From NCBI RefSeq assembly GCF_005406225.1, contig NZ_NXLY01000008.1, positions 1 to 64,000 on the forward strand: 64,000 bases of DNA, read 5' to 3'. Positions 1 to 7,930 of this stretch are shown here, one piece after another (within the stretch, counting starts at the first letter, position 1; each line of letters opens with the position of its first letter). The DNA comes from Campylobacter taeniopygiae. Lineage in GTDB: Bacteria; Campylobacterota; Campylobacteria; Campylobacterales; Campylobacteraceae. A model generated the notes under the pieces. It ran no database searches and was not told where the DNA came from. It worked only from the letters and a program-made list of their open reading frames with translations. The translations under genes and the position numbers were made by a program.

Positions 1-759
1 TTTTTGTGCGAGCAAGGTATTTACAAAAAGTTCTTTTATACCAAGTCTTTCGATCTCATCTGCTTTTTTATTTTCTCTTTTATCTACTAAAGCATCAAGT
101 CCATGTGCTAAGTATTCTTTTTGCCAAGCAAAGAGTTTGTTTTGTGTGAGTTTAAACTCATAAATTTTCTTAGCATTGATATAGCTTATAAAATCATTAG
201 CACTTATCTTGCCTTTAGCATGAAGCCACTCTTTAACCACAGCAGCTTTTTGCAAAGCTAAATTTTGCTTTTTAGAACTTGCTTTTGCAAATTCGCTTAA
301 GCTATCTTTGTTTATTTGTATTTGATTTTCACTAAGTTTAATCTCGTTAGTATTTTGTACTTGTAAAGCATTAGAATTTTTAAGCAAAGCATCATCATTT
401 AATGGCTTGCTTAAAACTTCTTTGCTTAGCTTTGTGTTATTTTCTACAATTGTTTTATTTAAAGAATAGTGCGTTAAATCCTTGTTAGAACTTTTATTGT
501 TTAAAAACTCATGGCTTATATCTTCTATATTAAAACCTTGTTCTACTAGCTGTGCTTCTTCTTTGCTTAAAGGCTTAGACCAGATTTGGAGGGTTTTACC
601 ACCACGTCCTTTGCCTTGAGTGTATCTATACGAAAATATTTTCGTATCAATGTGCAAAATTTTTTCATTATTTTCAATAGCTTTTTTTGATTTCTTTTGT
701 AGATTTCTTAAACCAATAGAATAATAATTTTCGCAAAATATATTAGCATTTACCCACAT
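1..759 (-). CDS. Mu-like prophage transposase (MuA type), N-terminal part, runs off left edge
   Basis: An open reading frame of 253 codons runs from an ATG at 759 to the window edge without a stop. It begins MWVNANIFCENYYSIGLRNL, which resembles the N-terminal DNA-binding helix-turn-helix domain of Mu-type transposases. A linker rich in Asn and Lys follows, then a second likely DNA-binding segment around residues 170-240 (KEWLHAKGKISANDF). The DDE catalytic core would lie beyond the window. In this family the protein binds phage ends and catalyses replicative transposition. It starts directly after the stop of the small upstream gene (TGA then ATG), so the two are one operon. A palindromic operator-like site lies inside it at 628-647. 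The assignment rests on similarity recalled from Campylobacter Mu-like prophages (CJIE1 type) and on its neighbours. Confidence 0.75.
   Translation of the reverse strand, partial: MWVNANIFCENYYSIGLRNLQKKSKKAIENNEKILHIDTKIFSYRYTQGKGRGGKTLQIWSKPLSKEEAQLVEQGFNIEDISHEFLNNKSSNKDLTHYSLNKTIVENNTKLSKEVLSKPLNDDALLKNSNALQVQNTNEIKLSENQIQINKDSLSEFAKASSKKQNLALQKAAVVKEWLHAKGKISANDFISYINAKKIYEFKLTQNKLFAWQKEYLAHGLDALVDKRENKKADEIERLGIKELFVNTLLAQK
628..647. promoter_or_regulatory. 20-bp palindrome inside the transposase gene, probable repressor site
   Basis: The sequence is a perfect palindrome, ATACGAAA-ATAT-TTTCGTAT. The same 8-base arms with a different 4-base centre occur at 1653-1672 in front of the prophage repressor gene. 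It falls about 110 bases into the transposase reading frame. Two copies in about 1 kb with identical arms suggest a binding site for the prophage CI-like repressor; binding is inferred. Confidence 0.6.
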
Positions 760-951
760 TCAAGCCACCTTAAACCCATCTTTTTCTAGCATAATTCTAA
801 GCTCTTTAGCTCTACCTCTTATACCCTTAATCCTACCATTAGACAAATCATAAAGTATAACCATATCTTTATGATTTAGACCCTTAGCCTTAGCCCAAGT
901 CATAAGCTTTACGCCTTTAGCACTCATAGTTTTTATAAGTTTATTTTTCAT
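760..951 (-). CDS. Small Ner-like prophage DNA-binding protein
   Basis: A 63-residue basic protein directly upstream of the transposase. Residues about 12-60 (KGVKLMTWAKAKGLNHKDMV, then a basic second half ending EKDGFKVA) have the length and helix pattern of small phage Ner/Nlp-type helix-turn-helix regulators, which sit just before the A gene in Mu and damp early transcription. AAGGAAG precedes the ATG. The stop codon touches the transposase start, so the two are co-translated. The position is strong evidence; the fold assignment is from pattern only. Confidence 0.6.
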   Translation of the reverse strand: MKNKLIKTMSAKGVKLMTWAKAKGLNHKDMVILYDLSNGRIKGIRGRAKELRIMLEKDGFKVA

Positions 952-990
952 TTTCTTCCTTGTATGTTATAATTAATAAAAAGGTTGTTT

Positions 991-1464
991 ATGAGAAAAG
1001 CCATCATATATAGTTTAAAAATAAAAGATACTATTAAAAATATTTTAAAAAGCTTCCAAGAAGAAGATTTAGAGGCTATAGATAATCTTTTTGAGACCCT
1101 TTTAAAACAAGAATACGATTTAACCTTTAAACATAGCTCTTTACAGCAAGCACGAGCTTTCATAAAAAAAACACATAAACAAAGATGTGAGTTTTTATCA
1201 CAACTATCTTCCGAAGAAAAAACTAAATTAGCCTTTGTTGTATTATTCACTTTAACACACTCCTATATAGTATATCACAATAGTTCTGACTTGTTATTTT
1301 CTAATGCTTCTGTCCCATATACAAGGTTTGTCTGCGAGGTATTTGATAACCTTTATATGGTTCAAGAGTATGAGATTTTAAAGCACTCTTATAAGTTTTT
1401 TTTCTCAGTATCGTGTTTTAGGAAACATTTACTAACATTTTCAGCTATTTCTTTACTTTTTTGA
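991..1464 (+). CDS. Hypothetical prophage protein
   Basis: An unrecognised protein of about 157 residues. ATG 991 is chosen over an upstream TTG because AAAAAGG lies 6-7 bases before it. It has no signal peptide; the N-terminal half is charged and helical, and residues 75-135 are more hydrophobic. TATAAT at 968-973 could be its -10 box, leaving a very short leader. It diverges from the Ner-like gene and its last 76 bases overlap the convergent gene at 1389-1589, so the true end may differ. It would be antisense to any early transcript coming from further right. Codon use looks like that of a real Campylobacter gene. Confidence 0.5.
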   Translation: MRKAIIYSLKIKDTIKNILKSFQEEDLEAIDNLFETLLKQEYDLTFKHSSLQQARAFIKKTHKQRCEFLSQLSSEEKTKLAFVVLFTLTHSYIVYHNSSDLLFSNASVPYTRFVCEVFDNLYMVQEYEILKHSYKFFFSVSCFRKHLLTFSAISLLF

Positions 1465-1589
1465 TTTGCCAAAAATCCTTCTAGCTTCTCAAGAGAAAGC
1501 TTAATAAGTTCATCTTTACCACTAAAATTTTCACTCTCAAATAGATGTTTTACACCATTTAAAAGATTGCTTGCTTGCTTAAAATTCAT
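1389..1589 (-). CDS. Small hypothetical prophage protein
   Basis: A 66-residue, mostly helical, charged protein starting MNFKQASNLLNGVKHLFESE. ATG 1589 was chosen because AAAAGG lies just upstream; a longer frame to 1637 adds only a lysine-rich stretch. It is transcribed divergently from the prophage repressor, the place where Mu-like phages keep an early-control gene. Function is not recognised. Confidence 0.5.
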   Translation of the reverse strand: MNFKQASNLLNGVKHLFESENFSGKDELIKLSLEKLEGFLANQKSKEIAENVSKCFLKHDTEKKNL

Positions 1590-1652
1590 TTTACGCCTTT
1601 TAATTTTATTTTTGCTTTTTTGTGTTACCATTACCAAAAAAGTTATGTAATT

Positions 1653-1672
1653 ATACGAAATTATTTTCGTAT
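1653..1672. promoter_or_regulatory. Palindromic operator between divergent prophage genes
   Basis: ATACGAAA-TTAT-TTTCGTAT: two perfect 8-base arms around a 4-base centre, 15 bases before the repressor ATG and between two divergent genes. This is the expected place for an autoregulatory phage operator. A second copy lies at 628-647. Confidence 0.65.
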
Positions 1673-1687
1673 TGTCAAGGATATTTT

Positions 1688-2404
1688 ATGGAAATTGGAA
1701 AAAAAATTCGTATAGCAAGAGAAGAGCAAGGGTATTCGCAAGAGCAATTAGCCAACAAGTTGGGCATCACAGCAAGAACTTTACAAAACTATGAGTATGG
1801 CAAGAGTGATGTTGGTGTTATTTTAATTACTAGAATAGCTAATATCTTGAAAATCAATAGTGACTATTTTTTTAAAGATAATAGTTCGTTAGTTGTTCGT
1901 AAGTCATCAAATGAAAATGTTCGTAAGTCGTTCGTAAGTGATGAAAAAGTATTCGTTAATCAAACAAACCTTAAAGAAACAGAGGAAGAGAGTTTTTATT
2001 ATATCCCTAAGCTTAATATTAGTGCTTCTGCTGGAGGTGGGAATGAATTAGAAGGATTAGAATGTTATGAGAGCGGAGAGCTTATGGCTATAGACAAAGC
2101 CTTTTTCAAAACAATTCCAAGTGCTAGTATAAAAGCTATTCGCGTGGATGGGTATTCTATGACACCTATGCTTTTTCCTGATAGTTGGGTGATTTTTGAA
2201 GAAAGTGCCGACTTTAAAGGCGATGGATTGTATGTATTAAATTATAATGGTCAGCTTATGGTAAAGCTTTTGCAATTAAATCCTTTTGAAAATATCCTAG
2301 AAATAATCAGCGTAAATAAAGAATATAAAAGCTACAGCATAAAACTAGATGAATCACAAACTCCTCTTTTTATAAAAGGTAAAGTTTTAAGGTCTGTAAT
2401 ATGA
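1688..2404 (+). CDS. Prophage CI/LexA-like repressor (HTH plus S24 peptidase domain)
   Basis: A 238-residue protein. ATG 1688 is preferred (AAGGA 5-6 bases upstream) over an in-frame extension from 1622 that would run through the operator. Residues about 3-60 form an HTH_3 domain (GYSQEQLANKLGITARTLQN). A linker of about 50 residues with repeated VRKS units follows, then an S24-type C-terminal domain with the Ser region VDGYSMTPMLFPDSW and a later Lys (QLMVKLLQ). Such repressors keep a prophage silent and self-cleave with RecA after DNA damage. It diverges from the transposase operon, as the Mu repressor does. The DNA for the linker carries GTTCGTAAGT three times (1895-1904, 1919-1928, 1930-1939). 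Confidence 0.85.
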   Translation: MEIGKKIRIAREEQGYSQEQLANKLGITARTLQNYEYGKSDVGVILITRIANILKINSDYFFKDNSSLVVRKSSNENVRKSFVSDEKVFVNQTNLKETEEESFYYIPKLNISASAGGGNELEGLECYESGELMAIDKAFFKTIPSASIKAIRVDGYSMTPMLFPDSWVIFEESADFKGDGLYVLNYNGQLMVKLLQLNPFENILEIISVNKEYKSYSIKLDESQTPLFIKGKVLRSVI

Positions 2405-2416
2405 TTTTAAAAGCTT

Positions 2417-2498
2417 TGTAAAGTATTTGTAAAAAGAATGTAAAAAATATGTAAAGCTTTTGTAAAAATATGTAAAGTGCTATGTAAAAATTTGTAAA
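2417..2498. repeat. Eight TGTAAA repeats spaced one helical turn apart at the prophage end
   Basis: TGTAAA starts at 2417, 2428, 2439, 2450, 2461, 2471, 2483 and 2493, giving steps of 11, 11, 11, 11, 10, 12 and 10 bases. All copies have the same orientation and no gene covers them. An inverted copy (TTTACA, 2586-2591) sits at the presumed prophage boundary. Placement at the phage end suggests transposase end-binding sites or stacked regulator sites. What binds is not known. Confidence 0.75.
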
Positions 2499-2585
2499 GA
2501 ATAAATCCTCACTTTGATTTCTAAAAAAATCTAATCAAAATACTATAAAATAATACTTTAATTAGATTTTATCTCACTTTACTTT

Positions 2586-2602
2586 TTTACATAACTTTAT
2601 AA
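2586..2602. other. Prophage-host junction inside a kinase gene
   Basis: Kinase-like coding is open only from 2603; the codon at 2600-2602 in that frame is TAA. Just upstream is TTTACA, an inverted copy of the phage repeat ending in the CA expected of a Mu-type terminus. The boundary therefore lies between 2591 and 2603. A target-site duplication cannot be tested because the other prophage end is outside the window. Confidence 0.55.
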
Positions 2603-3153
2603 GATGCCTATGAGTTAATGAGTTTAAAAGCTTCAAAGGTAGCAGTGGGTAGCGAAGGACTTTTAGCTTTACCTTTTTTTACTGGAGAAAGGGCACCTCA
2701 TTGGAATAGTGAATTAAAGGGTATGTTTTTTGGTTTAGGTTTAAATCATAGTAGATCTCATATGATAAGAGCTGTTATGGAAGGAATTTGCTATGGGCTA
2801 AAAAGTATTTATAACCCTCTTTCAAGCTTTAAAGAGCCTACTAGCATAAAAGTGAGTGGAAGTTTTACTAAATCTAGCGTTTGGATTCAAATTTTAGCAG
2901 ATATTTTAAATAGAGATATAATACTACCTAAAAATAGCGAAGGTGCTGCTTATGGAGCAGCTATTTTAGGTTTTATATCATTAGGTTTGATAGATAATTT
3001 AGATGATTTAGAAGAATTAGAAGGTGAGAGAATTTTTCACGCACAGAGTGAAAATTTTGATCTTTATAACAGAATTTTTAAAATTTATGAAAATTTATAT
3101 TCAAAATTACAAGATGAATTTGCACAGATTTACGAAATAGGAGAAAATAAAAT

Positions 3154-3157
<4 letters not shown>
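2603..3157 (+). pseudogene. FGGY-family sugar kinase (gluconokinase type), C-terminal remnant
   Basis: The frame is open from 2603 (DAYELMSLKASKVAVGSEGL) and continues with LPFFTGERAPHWN and GAAYGAAILGF, hallmarks of the C-terminal ATP-binding half of FGGY carbohydrate kinases. About 184 residues remain of a usual ~490-500, so the sugar-binding half is missing here. An internal ATG (2618) exists but could not give a working kinase. The stop overlaps the ATG of the GntP permease (ATGA), so the two formed one operon. The GntP neighbour makes gluconate the likely substrate. Prophage insertion is the apparent cause of truncation; the 5' half should lie beyond the other prophage end. Confidence 0.75.
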
Positions 3158-4746
<1,589 letters not shown>

Positions 4747-4747
<1 letters not shown>

Positions 4748-4776
4748 TTAAAATAGCCTTTTTTGGCTATTTTAAT
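4747..4776. terminator. Bidirectional terminator between the rpoC tail and the IclR gene
   Basis: ATTAAAATAGCC, a T6 loop, then GGCTATTTTAAT: a 12-bp perfect stem flanked by A and T tracts on each side. It serves the convergent genes and overlaps both stop codons. It is probably the original rpoC terminator, kept with the detached tail. Confidence 0.75.
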
Positions 4777-5539
4777 AGATGCTCTCCAAATCTGAAAAAA
4801 ATAAATTAATTTCTTTTTCTATTTTGTTTTTCTCTTCGATTAATATTTTTTTATTTTTTTCTCTAAATTCTTTATTTGAATAAAAAATAGGATAAGATAT
4901 ACTTATTGCAGCAATGATTTTATGATTGTGTTCTATATTTATAGCCATGCATTCAATTTGAGGATTCATTTCCCCACTTTCCAACGCCACTTTTTCTTTT
5001 TTAATTTTTTTTATTTGTTCATATAATTCATCTATATTTTTTAAGGTATTTTGAGTTATTTTTTCAAAATTTTTAGGATAAAGCATTGTTAATTCATTTT
5101 TTGTTTTATTTGATAATAAAGCTTTACCTAGAGAAGTTGCATAAGCGGGATATGAAGTTCCTATAAAAGATTTTAGTTGTATTTGATCATTAGCATCTAA
5201 CTTTTCTAAGTAAAGAACGTTATTTTCCTTTAAAATACCCATTTGACAAGTTAAATTTGTTAAATCTCTAATATTTTTCATATGTTTTTTAATAAGTTCA
5301 AAGATGCTATTTTTATATTTCATATTACAGCTTAACTCTAAAATTTTAAAATCTAAAGAATAACTTTTATTGCTTAAATTGCATTTTATATATTTTTGTT
5401 TTTGTAAAGTTTGCAAAATAGGCGAGAGTGTTCCCGCTGGAATATTTAATTTTTTAGCTATTAGACTTAATGTAAGCTGTTCTTTTGAGTTGGCAATTAA
5501 TTCTAAAATTTTTATAACTCTAAGAGTAGGTTGATGCAT
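4772..5539 (-). CDS. IclR-family regulator of the fucose locus (Cj0480c-like)
   Basis: A 255-residue protein with an N-terminal winged HTH (residues 5-65, PTLRVIKILELIANSKEQLT through IPAGTLSPILQTLQKQKYI) and a C-terminal IclR effector domain (YPAYATSLGKALLS, then VALESGEMNPQIECMAINI). Length and layout are normal for IclR. It is transcribed divergently from the catabolic operon, the usual arrangement for a local regulator, and it matches Cj0480c in the fucose locus of NCTC 11168. The effector is probably fucose or a pathway intermediate, which is inferred. Confidence 0.85.
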   Translation of the reverse strand: MHQPTLRVIKILELIANSKEQLTLSLIAKKLNIPAGTLSPILQTLQKQKYIKCNLSNKSYSLDFKILELSCNMKYKNSIFELIKKHMKNIRDLTNLTCQMGILKENNVLYLEKLDANDQIQLKSFIGTSYPAYATSLGKALLSNKTKNELTMLYPKNFEKITQNTLKNIDELYEQIKKIKKEKVALESGEMNPQIECMAINIEHNHKIIAAISISYPIFYSNKEFREKNKKILIEEKNKIEKEINLFFSDLESIY

Positions 5540-5720
5540 AAAATTATCCTTTTAACGATTGCATTTTATTTATAAATTTTATCACATTTTTTACTTTTGG
5601 TAACACAAAACATTTTTTTTGATTTATTTTACAATTTGTATTTCCAAGACAAAAGCCTATTTTAAGAGATAAATATAAAATAATTATGTTTTTTATCCCT
5701 TGATTTTTTTTAAATAATTT

Positions 5721-5764
5721 TGTTATATTTTTTGTATATAAATAAATTTTTGTATATACAAAAA
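5721..5764 (+). promoter_or_regulatory. Promoter and palindromic operator of the fuc operon
   Basis: An 18-bp perfect palindrome, TTTTTGTATATACAAAAA, lies at 5747-5764, and a related half (TTTTTTGTATATA) lies 20 bases upstream. TATATT at 5724-5729 could be the -10 box. The site is just before the AAGGAG ribosome-binding site of the first gene and between divergent regulator and operon, so the IclR protein is the obvious candidate binder. Confidence 0.5.
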
Positions 5765-5779
5765 ATATAAGGAGATAAA

Positions 5780-6688
5780 ATGGGAATTTTAAAAGGGACA
5801 TTACCAGCTTTGCTTACGCCTTATTCTAGTGATGGAATGATTAATGAAAAAGAATTTATTCGCTATTGTGAATTTGGGATTGATAAAGGTTTAGATGGAT
5901 TATTTTGTAATGGTAGTGCAGGTGACTCTCAAGCCTTAAGTATTGAGGCACAGGTTCAATTAATGAAACTTAGCAAAGATGCTTCTAAGGGTAGAGTACC
6001 TATTATTACGGGTATTACTTCAAGTGTTTATAAAAATACCATTGTTTTATCAGAGGAAGCTTATAGGTTAGGACTTGATGCGCTTTTGCTCGCTATGCCT
6101 TATTATTACAAATTTGATGAAGAGACTCTTTTTGAATATATCAAAGATTTAGCCTTAAAAGTCAAACTTCCTTTGTATATTTATAATATTCCGCTTTTTG
6201 CACCCGCTTTAAGTTTAAACCTTATAGAAAAAATTTCAAAACTTAACAATATAGCAGGTATTAAAGATAGTAGTGGAGATGCTTTGCTTTTAAATCACAT
6301 TCTGGATATGGTGCCCAAAAATTTCGATGTTTTTGTAGGAAGAGAAGAAATTTATGCAGAAGCCTTATTTTTAGGAGCTAAAGGTTCTATGACAAGTATC
6401 GGAGGAATTTTTCCAGAACTTATGAGTGAAATTTATAAAACAATGAATGACAAAAAATATGAAAGAGCATTGTTAATACAAAAGAGTCTTTTAAAGGTTA
6501 TAAGATTTGGGATGAGTATCTCTTTTCCTATGGGATTTGCTTTATTGTTAAAGGCTAGAGGATTTGAATTTTCAAATGCAACCATACACCCTTTATCATC
6601 TTCAACTAAAGAAAAATTAGATATGTGTTTTGATAAAGCTAAAGAATTGATTAAAACTTTGGAAAAAGAAACAGATATAAGGCTATAA
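5780..6688 (+). CDS. DapA-family aldolase of the fucose pathway (Cj0481-like)
   Basis: A 302-residue TIM-barrel protein of the dihydrodipicolinate synthase/N-acetylneuraminate lyase family. The Schiff-base lysine is K162 (IAGIKDSSGD) and the catalytic tyrosine Y135 (YNIP); GNGSAGD-type substrate-loop residues occur near 44-49. In this locus the expected reaction is cleavage of 2-keto-3-deoxy-L-fuconate to pyruvate and L-lactaldehyde, or of the D-arabinose analogue. A true lysine-biosynthesis DapA is normally encoded elsewhere. AAGGAG precedes ATG 5780. It is the first gene of the operon, 10 bases before the permease. Confidence 0.85.
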   Translation: MGILKGTLPALLTPYSSDGMINEKEFIRYCEFGIDKGLDGLFCNGSAGDSQALSIEAQVQLMKLSKDASKGRVPIITGITSSVYKNTIVLSEEAYRLGLDALLLAMPYYYKFDEETLFEYIKDLALKVKLPLYIYNIPLFAPALSLNLIEKISKLNNIAGIKDSSGDALLLNHILDMVPKNFDVFVGREEIYAEALFLGAKGSMTSIGGIFPELMSEIYKTMNDKKYERALLIQKSLLKVIRFGMSISFPMGFALLLKARGFEFSNATIHPLSSSTKEKLDMCFDKAKELIKTLEKETDIRL

Positions 6689-6698
6689 AAGGTTTGAT

Positions 6699-7658
6699 AT
6701 GAAAATAAAAAGTTTTCTTGAAAAAACACCAGGTGGAATGATGCTTATACCTATGCTTATTGGTGCTATTATTCATACTTTTTGGCCAGATACTTTAGCT
6801 TATTTTGGTCCTTTTACTAATGCTTTAGGAACTGGATCTACGGTAATTATAGCAGTTTGGTTTGTTGGTATTGGAGCGAGTATAAAATTAAAAGCTACTC
6901 CAAAAGTACTTAAAAAATCTGGAGTTTTATTGGCAACTAAAATGTTTGCAGCGTATATAGCTTGTATGATTGTTCAAAGATTAATCCCACAAGGTATGAT
7001 CACTGAAGGTTTATTTATAGGTTTTAGTGCTTTAGCTGTTGTGGCAGCTATGGATATGACTAATGCAGGATTATATACGGCTTTAACTAAACAATACGGA
7101 ACAACAGAAGAAGCTGGTGCAAGTTTGCTTTTGATGATAGAAAGTGGTCCTTTATTTACTATGGTAGTTTTAGGTACAACAGGGCTTGCTAGCTTTCCTA
7201 TACAAAATTTTATAGGCTTGGTTTTACCATTTTTATTAGGGTTTATTTTAGGAAATTTGGATGAAGATTTTAGGGTATTTTTGACTAAATTAAATGAGCC
7301 TATGATCATATTTTTAGGCTTTTCTTTAGGAAGTACCATTAACCTTCATTCTATTTATGAAGCTGGAATAGCTGGGATTATTTTAGCTTTTTCTGTCATT
7401 ATTTTTACGGGTTTTTTTCTGATTTTATCAGACATATTTTTAGCTAAAGGAAATGGAACAGCCGGAATTGCTGCATCTAGTACAGCAGGTGCAGCAGGTG
7501 CAACTCCTATGCTTATAGCACAACTTTATCCCGAACTTAAAGAACAAGCAAAATACGCAACAGTGCTTGTGAGCACTTGTGTAGTAATCACTGCTTTTAT
7601 AGTGCCAATTTTAACTTCATATTATGCTAAATGGGCCAAAACACATATAAGGAGATAA
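6699..7658 (+). CDS. KdgT-type 2-keto-3-deoxygluconate permease
   Basis: A 319-residue membrane protein with about 10 hydrophobic segments. It starts MKIKSFLEKTPGGMMLIPML, with VVAAMDMTNAGLYTAL near residue 115 and a Gly/Ala-rich GTAGIAASSTAGAAGATPML near 258, as in the KdgT family of H+/2-keto-3-deoxygluconate symporters. It lies between aldolase and dehydratase genes, both acting on 2-keto-3-deoxy acids. In my memory of NCTC 11168 this slot is empty and an MFS gene (Cj0484), absent here, lies after the dehydratase genes. It could feed external 2-keto-3-deoxy acids straight into the aldolase. The substrate is inferred. Confidence 0.85.
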   Translation: MKIKSFLEKTPGGMMLIPMLIGAIIHTFWPDTLAYFGPFTNALGTGSTVIIAVWFVGIGASIKLKATPKVLKKSGVLLATKMFAAYIACMIVQRLIPQGMITEGLFIGFSALAVVAAMDMTNAGLYTALTKQYGTTEEAGASLLLMIESGPLFTMVVLGTTGLASFPIQNFIGLVLPFLLGFILGNLDEDFRVFLTKLNEPMIIFLGFSLGSTINLHSIYEAGIAGIILAFSVIIFTGFFLILSDIFLAKGNGTAGIAASSTAGAAGATPMLIAQLYPELKEQAKYATVLVSTCVVITAFIVPILTSYYAKWAKTHIRR

Positions 7659-7662
7659 ATTT

Positions 7663-7926
7663 ATGAAAAGCTTTATTATAGTGAGTGAAAAAGATAATGT
7701 AGCCACTGCTTTACGCAATTTTAAAAAAGGAGAAGAGGTGGCAAATGTAAGACTTAAGAATGATATTGCTAGTGGGCACAAATTTGCACTTAAAGATATC
7801 AAAGCTAATGAAGCGGTTGTTAAGTATGCAGAGATTATTGCAAGTGCAAATTGTGATATTAAGGCTGGAGAATGGGTGCATATTCATAATATATCTGGTA
7901 TCCGAGGACGTGGCGATAAGGAGTAA
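7663..7926 (+). CDS. UxaA-type dehydratase small subunit (SAF domain)
   Basis: An 87-residue SAF-domain protein equivalent to the N-terminal part of altronate/galactarate dehydratases. DIASGHKFALKDIKANEAVV and the C-terminal GEWVHIHNISGIRGRGD segment are typical. It starts 4 bases after KdgT. The large subunit follows at 7931, so the enzyme is two polypeptides, as with Cj0482/Cj0483. The expected role is dehydration of L-fuconate to 2-keto-3-deoxy-L-fuconate. The clean stop, RBS and new start argue for a natural two-subunit enzyme, not a frameshift. Confidence 0.85.
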   Translation: MKSFIIVSEKDNVATALRNFKKGEEVANVRLKNDIASGHKFALKDIKANEAVVKYAEIIASANCDIKAGEWVHIHNISGIRGRGDKE

Positions 7927-7930
7927 AGCA

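Noticed and set aside
948-1250. 100-codon minus-strand ORF opposite the unknown prophage gene
   Set aside because: Cys- and Ser-rich product with unnatural composition; a shadow of the plus-strand frame.
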